Shown here: piece by piece, positions 53,809-62,007 of the stretch
Numbering within the stretch: the first letter of the stretch is position 1
Layout of the letters: each line of letters opens with the position of its first letter
Source of the DNA: Solihabitans fulvus
Lineage (GTDB): Bacteria > Actinomycetota > Actinomycetes > Mycobacteriales > Pseudonocardiaceae
Length of the DNA stretch: 64,000 bases
Assembly: GCF_008386585.1 (NCBI RefSeq)
Contig: NZ_VUOB01000013.1
Location: forward strand, 61,001-125,000
Direction of reading: 5' to 3'
The notes under the pieces: generated by a model
Told to the model about the DNA's origin: nothing
The model's input: the letters and a program-made list of their open reading frames with translations, nothing else
Databases searched by the model: none
Translations under genes and position numbers: made by a program

Positions 53809-54556
53809 TCGCTTCCCTCCCGGTGCTCCTGTGGTCGTCGGTGTCGTCGACCAGCCGTAGCCGCGGCCCGAGCGTGAGTGGCAGGTCAGGGTCGATCTCG
53901 ATGCCGCCGGCCCGCAGCAGGCCGTCGATCGCGTGCCAGATGATCTTCGCCAGATAGTCGCGGAGGCTCTGCCGGCTCATGGACTGCCGTTCGAGCCACC
54001 AGTCCCCGGCGTTCTGCACCATGCCCACCACCGCGTGCGCCCACGGCTCAGCCCCCCCGGAGTCCAACTCGAAGGCTCGCAGATAGTCGCCGAGCAGTCG
54101 AGCAAGTGCGGCCGCGATGAGCTCTTTGTCCTCGGTGACCACATCCTGTTCGACCGGTCGGTCGGTGAACGACCGCCGAACGACGAACCGGTACAGGTCC
54201 GGCTGCTCCTCGATGGTGATCAGGTAGGCGTCGACCGCGCCGCTGATTCGCGCGAGCAGCGGTCCGTCGTCGGCGAGCGCCGGCCCCATCCGCTCCATCA
54301 GCATCTCGGTGCCGCGCTGGCCGACCGCGACGTAGAGGTCGGACTTGTCGGTGAAGTGCCGGTACAGCACGGGCTTGCTCACCCCGGCCTCGGCGGCGAT
54401 CTCGTCCATGCCGACATCGGGACCATGCTTGCCGATCGCGCGGATCGTCGCCTCGACGAACTCGGCCCGCCGTGTCTCCCGATGCCCGCGCCAGCGCTCG
54501 CGGCGCGCGTCGGTTCCGTCCGACGACCCGTTGGGCCCCTTGACAGTCCGTCCCAT
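53795..54556 (-). CDS. TetR family regulator of the diiron-oxygenase locus
   Basis: This 253-residue repressor has the TetR helix-turn-helix near residues 40-75 (TIRAIGKHGPDVGMDEIAAEAGVSKPVLYRHFTDKSDLY) and an acyl- or hydrophobic-ligand-type C-terminal domain. An imperfect 27-base palindrome (54568-54594) lies immediately upstream in the 63-base gap to the divergent oxygenase gene, so it most likely controls both directions. It is co-transcribed with DUF4873. Confidence 0.92.
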   Translation of the reverse strand: MGRTVKGPNGSSDGTDARRERWRGHRETRRAEFVEATIRAIGKHGPDVGMDEIAAEAGVSKPVLYRHFTDKSDLYVAVGQRGTEMLMERMGPALADDGPLLARISGAVDAYLITIEEQPDLYRFVVRRSFTDRPVEQDVVTEDKELIAAALARLLGDYLRAFELDSGGAEPWAHAVVGMVQNAGDWWLERQSMSRQSLRDYLAKIIWHAIDGLLRAGGIEIDPDLPLTLGPRLRLVDDTDDHRSTGREANDGA

Positions 54557-54567
54557 GTGACGCACGC

Positions 54568-54594
54568 TACCAGAAGTAACCGTTACCTCTGGTA
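54568..54594. promoter_or_regulatory. TetR-type operator
   Basis: 13-base arms on either side of a single base (54568-54580 and 54582-54594) differ at one position. The core is AGTAACCGTTACC. It lies 11 bases before the tetR start and 25 bases before the AurF-like start, where it would block both promoters. Confidence 0.85.
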
Positions 54595-54619
54595 ACACAT
54601 AAATCGGTTGGAGGCGGAG

Positions 54620-55531
54620 ATGACCAGGGCGGCGCACGTTGTTGACCGACAGGGCACCGACATCGACAAGACGGCCGCGCGGCTGCTGAACTCCGCCGCG
54701 AGGACCTCCTACGACCCCGATGTCGACGTCGACTGGAACGCCCCGCTGGTCGACGGGCTGTACTTCATCCCGCCGCACCGCGTCTCCCTCTACGGCACCG
54801 AGCTGTGGGACTCGCTCTCCGAGGACCAGCGCATCGAGCTGTCCCGGCACGAGCTGGCCAGCATCGCCAGCGCCGGCATCTGGCTGGAGATGATCCTGAT
54901 GCAGTTCCTGGTCAGGTACTCCTACAAGCCCGACCCGACGCAGCGGAACGTCCACTACGCCCTGACCGAGGTCGCCGACGAGTGCCGGCACTCGGTCATG
55001 TTCGCGACCATGATCGAACGCATCGGCGCCCCGACCTACGGCCCGAACCGGCTGAACAAGGCGCTGGGCACCCTGCTGCGTTCGGCAGGCGGCGGGCCGT
55101 CGATGTTCGCGGCCACGCTCATCGGCGAGGAGATCCCCGACCGGCTCCAGCGCGAGTGCATGGCCGACGAACGGGTGCAGCCGTTGGTGCGGATGGTCAA
55201 CCGGATCCACGTGGTTGAGGAGGCCAGGCACCTCTCGTTCGCCCGCGAGGAGCTGGCGCGGGAGCTGGACGGGATCTCGCGGGCCCGGCTGGAATTCCAT
55301 CGCGTGATCACCGCCAAGGCCGCCCATGTGTTGGTTGGCAGCCTGATCAGCCCGCTGGTGTACCGGTCGATCGGCCTCGACCCGGTGGAGACGAAGAAGC
55401 TCGCGCTGCGCAACCCGCACCATCTGGAGACGCTGCGCTGGGCCGGCGAGAAGCTCGTCAAGCACCTGGACGGGGTCGGGATGATCGGCGGTCCCAGTCG
55501 GCAGTGGTGGCGGGCCGCTCGTCTGGTCTGA
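54620..55531 (+). CDS. AurF-like diiron oxygenase 1
   Basis: This 303-residue ferritin-like N-oxygenase-type protein has the full AurF ligand set: E90 (WLEMIL), E121 and H124 (DECRHS), Glu of GEEIPD, and H-x3-E-x2-H (HVVEEARH). In AurF itself these bind two irons and oxidise p-aminobenzoate to p-nitrobenzoate; other homologs hydroxylate fatty acyl or amine substrates. The ATG at 54620 has GGAGG five bases upstream. It is the first gene of a three-gene operon with an alpha/beta hydrolase and a second AurF-like gene. Confidence 0.92.
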   Translation: MTRAAHVVDRQGTDIDKTAARLLNSAARTSYDPDVDVDWNAPLVDGLYFIPPHRVSLYGTELWDSLSEDQRIELSRHELASIASAGIWLEMILMQFLVRYSYKPDPTQRNVHYALTEVADECRHSVMFATMIERIGAPTYGPNRLNKALGTLLRSAGGGPSMFAATLIGEEIPDRLQRECMADERVQPLVRMVNRIHVVEEARHLSFAREELARELDGISRARLEFHRVITAKAAHVLVGSLISPLVYRSIGLDPVETKKLALRNPHHLETLRWAGEKLVKHLDGVGMIGGPSRQWWRAARLV

Positions 55532-55599
55532 GCCGGACTGAGTCGGGCTGGGTTGGGTTGGTTTCGGGCTGGGCTGGGCTGAGCGAAAGGCGCAGGGAG

Positions 55600-56538
55600 A
55601 TGACGCGTACGGCGCTGCCGAGGACGTCTCCGTGGGATCCGGCCAACGGCCATCGGTTTGTCACCTCCGACGGCACCGCGCTGCACGTCGTGGACTCCGG
55701 GCCGGCCGACGCCGAGCTCACCGTCGTGCTCCTGCACGGGTGGACCCTGGACCACACGTCGTGGGACCGGGTGGTCGAAGGGATTCCTGCCGGAGTCGGG
55801 GCGGCCGTTCGGGTGCTGCGGTTCGACCTGCGCGGGCACGGCGGGTCGGCGCCTGCGCCGCGCGGCACCGCGACGATCGGGCAGCTGGCCGACGACCTGG
55901 CCGAGCTGGTCGAGAGCCGCGTGCCGAGCGGGCGGCTGGTGCTCGTCGGTCACTCGATGGGCGGCATGACGATCATGGCGCTCGCCGAGCGGCACCCGGA
56001 GCTGGTGCTGCGGCGGGTGGCCGGGGTCGGACTGGTGGCCACGTCGTCGGGTGACCTGGCCAACCTCACGTTGGGACTGCCTCGATCCGTCGCCGCCGTG
56101 GTGCTGCGGGGCGAGCGGTTGGTCAACCGGCGGCTGGCGAAGCTGCGTCGGCCCATGCTGTTGCGCAGGACCGACGCGGTTCGGCCTGGGCTGCGGTGGT
56201 TGTTGTTCGGCCGGCGACCCGACCGGGCGGATGTGGTCGCGACGGCCGAGCAGGTCGGCCGGTGTCATCCGCCGAGCATGGTGGCGTTCCGCGACTCGCT
56301 GATCGAGCACGAACGGCGGCTGGCGCTTGCCGGCCTGCGCGACCGGCCGTGCGTGGTGTTCGCCGGCGGCGCCGATCGGTTGTGCCCGGTGCCGCACGCG
56401 CGGGTCATCGCCGGGGAGTTGCCGGACGCCGATCTGGTCGTTTATCCCGGTGCCGGGCACATGCTGCCGGTGGAGCGGTCCGTCGAGATCACCACGCGGC
56501 TCTCGGGGCTCGTGCGCGGCCTACTTCGAGTGCGGTGA
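55600..56538 (+). CDS. Alpha/beta hydrolase in the diiron-oxygenase operon
   Basis: This 312-residue hydrolase shows VVLLHGWTLDHTSWD (oxyanion HG), the nucleophile elbow GHSMGG near residue 122, and PGAGHMLPVE with the catalytic His. The C-terminal half contains a cap with an Arg-rich stretch. The substrate is unknown, but it probably acts on the product or substrate of the two oxygenases that flank it. The ATG at 55600 follows AGGGAG. The spacer from 55530 is a low-complexity run of GGGCTGGG/GGGTTGG units. Confidence 0.9.
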   Translation: MTRTALPRTSPWDPANGHRFVTSDGTALHVVDSGPADAELTVVLLHGWTLDHTSWDRVVEGIPAGVGAAVRVLRFDLRGHGGSAPAPRGTATIGQLADDLAELVESRVPSGRLVLVGHSMGGMTIMALAERHPELVLRRVAGVGLVATSSGDLANLTLGLPRSVAAVVLRGERLVNRRLAKLRRPMLLRRTDAVRPGLRWLLFGRRPDRADVVATAEQVGRCHPPSMVAFRDSLIEHERRLALAGLRDRPCVVFAGGADRLCPVPHARVIAGELPDADLVVYPGAGHMLPVERSVEITTRLSGLVRGLLRVR

Positions 56539-56561
56539 CTTCGTTGGTCTGAGGGGACGGC

Positions 56562-57497
56562 ATGATGGCGGCGAAACCAACTCTGTTTGACCGGAATGCT
56601 GGCTCGGCGCGGGTTGACCACGCGGAGCGGGAGAAGACCGCGGAGCGGCTGCTGAACTCGTCGGCTCGCAATTCGTATGATCCCGAGTTGGAGATCGACT
56701 GGGCTGCGCCGCTGGTCGAGGGCAAGTACTTCATGGTGCCCGAGCGGTGCACGTTGTATGGGACGGCCCTGTGGGACTCGCTCTCGCAGGAGCAGCGGAT
56801 CGAGCTGAGCAGGCACGAGATCGCCAGCATCGCGAGCGTCGGGTTGTGGTTCGAGATAATCCTGATCGAGTTGCTGGCCAGGCACACCTACAACCTGGAT
56901 CCGACGCGGCGGTACGTGCAGTACGCGCTGACCGAGATCGGCGACGAGTGCCGGCACACGGTGATGTTCGCCAGGATGATCGAGCGGATCGGGTGCCCAG
57001 CGTACGGGCCGCAGCCGCTGGTGCACGCGCTCGGCAGGGTCTTCAAGGCGGTCGCGGCGGGGCCGTCGATGTTTGCCGGGATCCTGGTCGCGGAGGAGGT
57101 GACCGACACCCTTCAGCGCGAGGCCATGAACGACGAGCGGGTGCAGCCGTTGGTGCGGATGGTCAACCGGATTCATGTGCTGGAGGAGGCGCGGCACGTG
57201 CGCTACGCGCGTGAGGAGGTGCGGCGCCGCACTCCCGGGCTTGGCCGAATCGAGCTGGCCTATCACCGGGGAATGCTGGCCAGGACGGCCTTTATGGTGG
57301 TGCGGAGTCTCATTCATCCGGATGTTTATCGGGCTGTCGGGCTCGATCCGGAGGTCGCTCGGCGGGTGGCTCATGGGAATCCGCACCATCGCGAGACCGT
57401 GCGGTGGTCGGCGGCCAAACTGGTGGCTTTTCTCGATGGTCAGGGGTTGATCGGAGGGCAGAGCAAGCGGTTGTGGCATGCGGCTCGGTTGATTTAG
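56562..57497 (+). CDS. AurF-like diiron oxygenase 2
   Basis: This 311-residue paralog of the first AurF-like protein has the same ligands: WFEIILIE, DECRHT, AEEVTD and HVLEEARH. Long stretches match between the two, including DERVQPLVRMVNRIHV (a run of identical residues), so they arose by duplication. It begins 23 bases after the hydrolase gene. The pair could form a heteromer or act in sequence. Confidence 0.92.
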   Translation: MMAAKPTLFDRNAGSARVDHAEREKTAERLLNSSARNSYDPELEIDWAAPLVEGKYFMVPERCTLYGTALWDSLSQEQRIELSRHEIASIASVGLWFEIILIELLARHTYNLDPTRRYVQYALTEIGDECRHTVMFARMIERIGCPAYGPQPLVHALGRVFKAVAAGPSMFAGILVAEEVTDTLQREAMNDERVQPLVRMVNRIHVLEEARHVRYAREEVRRRTPGLGRIELAYHRGMLARTAFMVVRSLIHPDVYRAVGLDPEVARRVAHGNPHHRETVRWSAAKLVAFLDGQGLIGGQSKRLWHAARLI

Positions 57498-57510
57498 GGC
57501 GAGCTCCCCT

Positions 57511-57558
57511 CCTGGAAATGGGACAGCCTGGAAATGGGGCCGCCCGGAAATGGGGCAG
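57511..57558. repeat. Three tandem 16-base repeats after the oxygenase operon
   Basis: Units at 57511-57526, 57527-57542 and 57543-57558 share GGAAATGGG in the middle and end in CAG or CCG. The third unit runs directly into the left arm of the following terminator hairpin. No function is known. Confidence 0.75.
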
Positions 57559-57588
57559 CCCCGATCCTTGTGGCGGATCAGGGCTGCC
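57554..57588. terminator. Terminator between convergent oxygenase 2 and tetR genes
   Basis: 14-base arms (57554-57567 and 57575-57588) with one mismatch and a 7-base loop. It lies between the AurF-like gene 2 stop and the convergent tetR (57612-58250) stop. Confidence 0.8.
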
Positions 57589-57611
57589 GGGTCGCGCGTT
57601 GGGTGGCGGGG

Positions 57612-58250
57612 TCAGGGGTGTTGCAGGGGGAAGCCGCCGCCGATGCCTCGCCAGGCCAGGTTGGAGATCAGGGCGACCGCGTCCTCCTTGGAGACGTTGC
57701 GGTCGTTCTCCAGCCACATCCTGGCCGTCACCTGGCTCATGCCGACCAGGCCGACGGCGAGCAGCCTGGCCCGGTCCTGGTCGAGGCCCGCGTCCGCGGT
57801 GATCGTCTCGGTGATCGCGTCCACGCTGTCGGAGGTGGCTCGCTGCACCGCCTCGCGCACGGCGGGCTCGCCGCGCAGGTCGGATTCGAACACCATCCGG
57901 AACGCCTGGCCCTCGCCGTCGACGAAGTCGAAGAACGCCGCGACGGCGTTGTGCACGCGCTGCTTGTTGTCCGTGGTGGAGTCCATGGCGTCGCGGACCC
58001 TGCCGACCAGTTCCTCGACGTGTGTCTCCAGCAACGCCATGTACAGCTCTAGCTTGCCGGGAAAGTGCTGGTAGAGCACGGGCTTGCTGACCCCGGCCCG
58101 CTCGGCGATCTCGTCCATCGCCGCGGCGTGGTAGCCGTTGGCGACGAACACGTCCTGCGCCGCCGCCAGCAACTGGGCGCGTCGGGCGGTGCGCGGCAGC
58201 CGCACGCCGCGGCCGGCTTGTGCGGTGCTCTGCTGCGCCGTCTCCGTCAT
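57612..58250 (-). CDS. TetR family regulator (Rv3208-like)
   Basis: This 212-residue regulator has the helix-turn-helix AAQDVFVANGYHAAAMDEIAERAGVSKPVLYQHFPGKLELY near residues 30-70 and a C-terminal domain typical for ligand-sensing TetR proteins. In mycobacteria the ortholog Rv3208 sits between moeZ/Rv3207c and TB9.4. GGAGG precedes the ATG. The ligand is unknown. It is divergent from an alpha/beta hydrolase gene. Confidence 0.92.
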   Translation of the reverse strand: MTETAQQSTAQAGRGVRLPRTARRAQLLAAAQDVFVANGYHAAAMDEIAERAGVSKPVLYQHFPGKLELYMALLETHVEELVGRVRDAMDSTTDNKQRVHNAVAAFFDFVDGEGQAFRMVFESDLRGEPAVREAVQRATSDSVDAITETITADAGLDQDRARLLAVGLVGMSQVTARMWLENDRNVSKEDAVALISNLAWRGIGGGFPLQHP

Positions 58251-58407
58251 GGTGCCTCCAGCCAGGTCTCACCAGGTCGGAAAGGGATCTCCGGCCCGAC
58301 CAGGTGACACGACCTTACTCGCGGGTAGTCCCGTTTCGGGAACCGTTGATCCAGGTTTCTCGTCTGCTGGGCGGGTGTGGGGAGTCTCCCAGGCGCATCC
58401 TGTATCG

Positions 58408-59385
58408 GTGACCGTGCCCCGAGTGCCCTTCACGCAGGTGCCCTTGTCCACCGTGCCGCTGCCGCCGCTGGACACGTCCATCCCGCCGTGGCCTGGGCGG
58501 GAGGTGGAGGTCGGCGGCCACCGACTGCACCTGCGGGAGACGCCGGGACCAGGGCCGGACGCGCCCACCGCCGTCTACGTGCACGGGCTTGGCGGGTCCG
58601 CCACGAACTGGACGGACCTGGCCGCTCAGCTCGCCAACACCGTCAACGGGGTCGCGGTCGACCTGCCAGGGTTCGGGCGGTCCGAGCCGCTTCCGGACTA
58701 CGACTTCACGCTCGACTCGCACGCCGAGGTGGTGATCGCGCTGGTGACGGCGCTCGGCGTCGGGCCGGTGCACCTGTTCGGCAACTCGCTTGGCGGCGCC
58801 GTCGCGATGAAGGTCGCGGCCAGCCGGCCCGACCTGGTGCGCACCGTGACGCTGGTCTCTCCCGCGGTCCCCGACCTGCGACCCAGCCTGAACCGGATGT
58901 CCGACCCCCGGGTGCCGCTGGCGATGTTGCCGATCGTGGGCGCGTCGGTGCGCAGGCAGCTCGCGGCGATGGGGCCCAGGGAACGCGCCGAGCAGATGCT
59001 GCGGCTGTGCTTCGCCGAACCCACTCGCGTGCCGGAGCACCGGATCGAGGAGGCGGCGCGGGAGTACAGCGAGCGCGGCACCCAGCCCTGGGCCGGGCCG
59101 GCGCTGGGGCGGAGCACTCTTGGGCTGGTCCGAGCCTGGTTGGTGCCCCGGTCGCGGTCGCTGTGGACCATCGCGCCGCAGATCACCATGCCGGCGCTGG
59201 TCGTGTGGGGCACCCAGGATCGGCTGGTCAGCGTGCGGAAGGCGCCCCGAACGGCCCAGTTGCTGCCGAGGGGACGCCTGTTGGTGCTGGCCCGCACCGG
59301 GCACTGCGCGCAGATCGAGCGGCCGGTGTCGGTCGCCAGGGCAGTGTTGGGCATGTGGGAGGCCGTGGGGGGTCACGCGTGGTGA
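58408..59385 (+). CDS. Alpha/beta hydrolase
   Basis: This 325-residue hydrolase shows VYVHGLGGSATNW (oxyanion HG), the nucleophile motif GNSLGG near residue 133, and LARTGHCAQIERP with the catalytic His close to the C terminus. A Pro-rich N-terminal extension precedes the fold. The start is taken as GTG 58408 (VTVPRVPF); upstream in-frame codons run into the divergent tetR gene region. Substrate unknown. Confidence 0.88.
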   Translation: MTVPRVPFTQVPLSTVPLPPLDTSIPPWPGREVEVGGHRLHLRETPGPGPDAPTAVYVHGLGGSATNWTDLAAQLANTVNGVAVDLPGFGRSEPLPDYDFTLDSHAEVVIALVTALGVGPVHLFGNSLGGAVAMKVAASRPDLVRTVTLVSPAVPDLRPSLNRMSDPRVPLAMLPIVGASVRRQLAAMGPRERAEQMLRLCFAEPTRVPEHRIEEAAREYSERGTQPWAGPALGRSTLGLVRAWLVPRSRSLWTIAPQITMPALVVWGTQDRLVSVRKAPRTAQLLPRGRLLVLARTGHCAQIERPVSVARAVLGMWEAVGGHAW

Positions 59386-59458
59386 CACGCACGGTGGTTA
59401 CGCTGGCACCAGCAGTGGTCACACACCGCCATCAGGGCGATGTGGCTACCCTGTTCCC

Positions 59459-60553
59459 GTGAGCCGGACGACCCAAGGAGACCGTGACGCTGTGGTCAGG
59501 CGCTCCTCTCCGTCCGGCGCCGCCGGAGCAGGCCCGTCCGCGCGCAAACCCGGCGAGGAGCGGTACCGCCGCGGCGCGCGCCGCACGGCCGCCGAGCCGT
59601 TGGCGGCGTCCTGGGACCCGGATGGCTCCGGGGAGGAACCGGTCGAGGAATCGTCGCCTCGGCAGGACCGGCGGGGCGGGTTGCCAGGGTTGCTCGCCGC
59701 CTACGGTTGGCGGATCTACGCGATCCCCGTGCTGCTCGTGCTGACCGCGCTCGTCGTGCTCAATCCCGGTAAGCAGGGTGACGGCGGCACCGCGCCCGCG
59801 CAGGGCGGCGGGGCGCCAGGGGCGTCGAGCGGGGCTCCGGTCGGCAGCGAGAAGCCGGCCGCGCCGGTCGACCTGAAGGTGCCGACCGCGGATCTGCCCG
59901 ACGGTGGCAAGTTCACCCAGACCGGCGCCGGCACGTGGAAGACGGTGCCCGGCACGACCGACAAGGCCGGCAAGGGGAAGCTCTACACCTACACGATCGA
60001 GATCGAGGACGGCATCGACGCCGGCGACTACGGCGGCGACGCGGCCGCGTTCGCCAAGGGAGTCGACTCGACGCTCGCCGACCCGAGGAGCTGGACCGGC
60101 ACCGGCGACGTGGCCATGCAGCGGGTCGATCCGGCGCAGACGCCGAACCCCAGCTTCCGGATCAGCCTCACCACGCCGGACACCGACCACTCGCTGTGCG
60201 GCTACCAGATCAAGTTCGAGGCGTCCTGCTACGACCCGGGCACGAAGCGGGTCATCATCAACGTGGCCAGGTGGGTGCGCGGGGCGAAGGCCTTCCCGTC
60301 GACGGATCTGTCGATCTACCGGACGTACGCGATCAACCACGAGGTCGGCCACGCCCTCAACCACCAGCACGTCGGCTGCCCGGCCAACGGCGCCCCAGCC
60401 CCGGTGATGATGCAGCAGACCTTCGGGGTCTCCAACGACTACGTGGCCAAGCTCAACGAGGTCGACGCCAGCAACAAGTTCGCGGTCGAGGCCGACGGCA
60501 AGGTCTGCACGCCCAACGCCTACCCGAACCCGGACGGCAAGCCGGCAGGCTGA
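59459..60553 (+). CDS. DUF3152 membrane-anchored metalloprotease-like protein (Rv3207c-like)
   Basis: This 364-residue protein has a charged cytoplasmic N terminus, one transmembrane helix (IYAIPVLLVLTALVVLNPG, about residues 81-99), a Pro/Gly-rich linker and an extracytoplasmic domain. HEVGHALNHQHVGC near residue 300 is a perfect HExxHxxxxxH metzincin zinc motif, so this may be an active peptidase. It is the ortholog of Rv3207c by position and is followed by moeZ. Confidence 0.9.
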   Translation: MSRTTQGDRDAVVRRSSPSGAAGAGPSARKPGEERYRRGARRTAAEPLAASWDPDGSGEEPVEESSPRQDRRGGLPGLLAAYGWRIYAIPVLLVLTALVVLNPGKQGDGGTAPAQGGGAPGASSGAPVGSEKPAAPVDLKVPTADLPDGGKFTQTGAGTWKTVPGTTDKAGKGKLYTYTIEIEDGIDAGDYGGDAAAFAKGVDSTLADPRSWTGTGDVAMQRVDPAQTPNPSFRISLTTPDTDHSLCGYQIKFEASCYDPGTKRVIINVARWVRGAKAFPSTDLSIYRTYAINHEVGHALNHQHVGCPANGAPAPVMMQQTFGVSNDYVAKLNEVDASNKFAVEADGKVCTPNAYPNPDGKPAG

Positions 60554-60726
60554 GCCGTTCGCGGGGTGCGACACCGGGGTGGGCCGCCGCCGGTGGCGGA
60601 GATGCCTCGGACTGGCGAGCTGTTCACGGAGTGAGACGGCTTTCCATCGAGGAAGACACCAAGGCACTCTGGCGTTGTCCGAGTAGAAAGAATGTCTGAG
60701 GTTTGTCCGGCTTCGAGGAGGAGCAG

Positions 60727-61908
60727 ATGCCGCTTCCGCCGCTCGTGGAACCCGCCGCGGAGCTGACCAAGGAAGAGGTCGCGCGATACAGCCGCCACCT
60801 GATCATCCCGGACGTCGGGGTGCCCGGCCAGAAGCGCCTGAAGAACGCCAAGGTGCTGGTGGTCGGCGCGGGTGGCCTCGGTAGCCCCGCGCTGCTCTAC
60901 CTGGCTGCCGCCGGTGTCGGCACGCTGGGCATCGTCGAGTTCGACGTGGTCGACGAGTCCAACCTGCACCGCCAGGTCATCCACGGCCAGTCCGACATCG
61001 ACCGGCCCAAGGCCGAGTCGGCCCGCGACTCCATCGCGGAGATCAACCCGTTCGTCAAGGTCAACCTGCACCAGGTGGCGCTGACCTCGGACAACGCGCT
61101 GGACATCTTCGCGGGCTACGACCTGATCCTGGACGGCACGGACAACTTCGCCACCAGGTACCTGGTCAACGACGCCGCCGTGCTGCTTGGCAAGCCGTAC
61201 GTGTGGGGCTCGATCTTCCGGTTCGAGGGCCAGGCCAGCGTGTTCTGGGCCGAACCGCCCGCCGAGAGCGGCCGTGAGGGCGTCCAGTACCGCGACCTCT
61301 ACCCCGAGCCCCCGCCGCCGGGCATGGTGCCGTCCTGCGCCGAGGGCGGCGTGCTCGGCGTCCTGTGCGCGTCCATCGGCTCGATCATGGTGAACGAGGC
61401 CATCAAGCTCATCACCGGCATCGGCGAGACGCTGCTCGGCAGGCTGATGGTCTACGACGCGCTGGAGATGAGCTACCGCACCATCAAGATCCGCAAGGAC
61501 CCCAACGGCGAGCCGATCACCAAGCTGATCGACTACGAGGCGTTCTGCGGTGTGGTGTCCGACGACGCGCAGCAGGCGGCGGCCGGCAACACCATCACCC
61601 CGCTCGAACTCAAGCAGCGACAGGACAGCGGCGAGGACTTCCTGCTCGTCGACGTCCGCGAGCCGCACGAGTTCGAGATCGTCCGGATTCCCGGCTCGGT
61701 GCTGATTCCCAAGGACCGCATCCTGTCCGGCGAGGCGCTGGCCGAACTGCCGCAGGACAAGCCGCTCGTGCTGCACTGCAAGTCCGGTGCGCGGTCGGCC
61801 GAGGCGCTCGCCGCTCTGCACAAGGCGGGCTTCCGCGACGCCGTGCACGTGGGCGGCGGGGTGCTCGCCTGGGCCCGCGAGGTCGACCCGAGCCTGCCGA
61901 CCTACTGA
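60727..61908 (+). CDS. moeZ: MoeZ/MoeB adenylyltransferase-sulfurtransferase
   Basis: This 393-residue two-domain protein activates and sulfurates the C terminus of small ubiquitin-like sulfur carriers (MoaD, CysO, ThiS). The E1-like ThiF domain has GAGGLG at 47-52, the Arg/Asp adenylation residues and a Cys at 204 (PSCAEGG). The C-terminal rhodanese domain has the persulfide Cys351 in HCKSGAR. It feeds sulfur to molybdopterin, cysteine and other thio-compounds. ATG 60727 is preferred over TTG 60703 because GAGGAGGAG lies just upstream. Confidence 0.95.
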   Translation: MPLPPLVEPAAELTKEEVARYSRHLIIPDVGVPGQKRLKNAKVLVVGAGGLGSPALLYLAAAGVGTLGIVEFDVVDESNLHRQVIHGQSDIDRPKAESARDSIAEINPFVKVNLHQVALTSDNALDIFAGYDLILDGTDNFATRYLVNDAAVLLGKPYVWGSIFRFEGQASVFWAEPPAESGREGVQYRDLYPEPPPPGMVPSCAEGGVLGVLCASIGSIMVNEAIKLITGIGETLLGRLMVYDALEMSYRTIKIRKDPNGEPITKLIDYEAFCGVVSDDAQQAAAGNTITPLELKQRQDSGEDFLLVDVREPHEFEIVRIPGSVLIPKDRILSGEALAELPQDKPLVLHCKSGARSAEALAALHKAGFRDAVHVGGGVLAWAREVDPSLPTY

Positions 61909-61911
61909 GTC

Positions 61912-61956
61912 GGGAAGGACGTCTTCGGGGCCGTGTTTCCCGAAGGCGTCCTTTCC
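61912..61956 (+). terminator. Terminator after moeZ
   Basis: 18-base arms (61912-61929 and 61939-61956) with two non-Watson-Crick positions and a 9-base loop lie four bases after the moeZ stop. Confidence 0.8.
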
Positions 61957-62007
61957 TGGCACGGCGCTCCACCACGGGGCACGTCCGGCGCGGTAGCGTC
62001 CGGAGTC

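Noticed and set aside
53795..55465. Long reverse frame extending the tetR gene upstream
   Set aside because: The extra upstream part is antisense to the first AurF-like gene; the ATG at 54556 just after the operator is the natural start.
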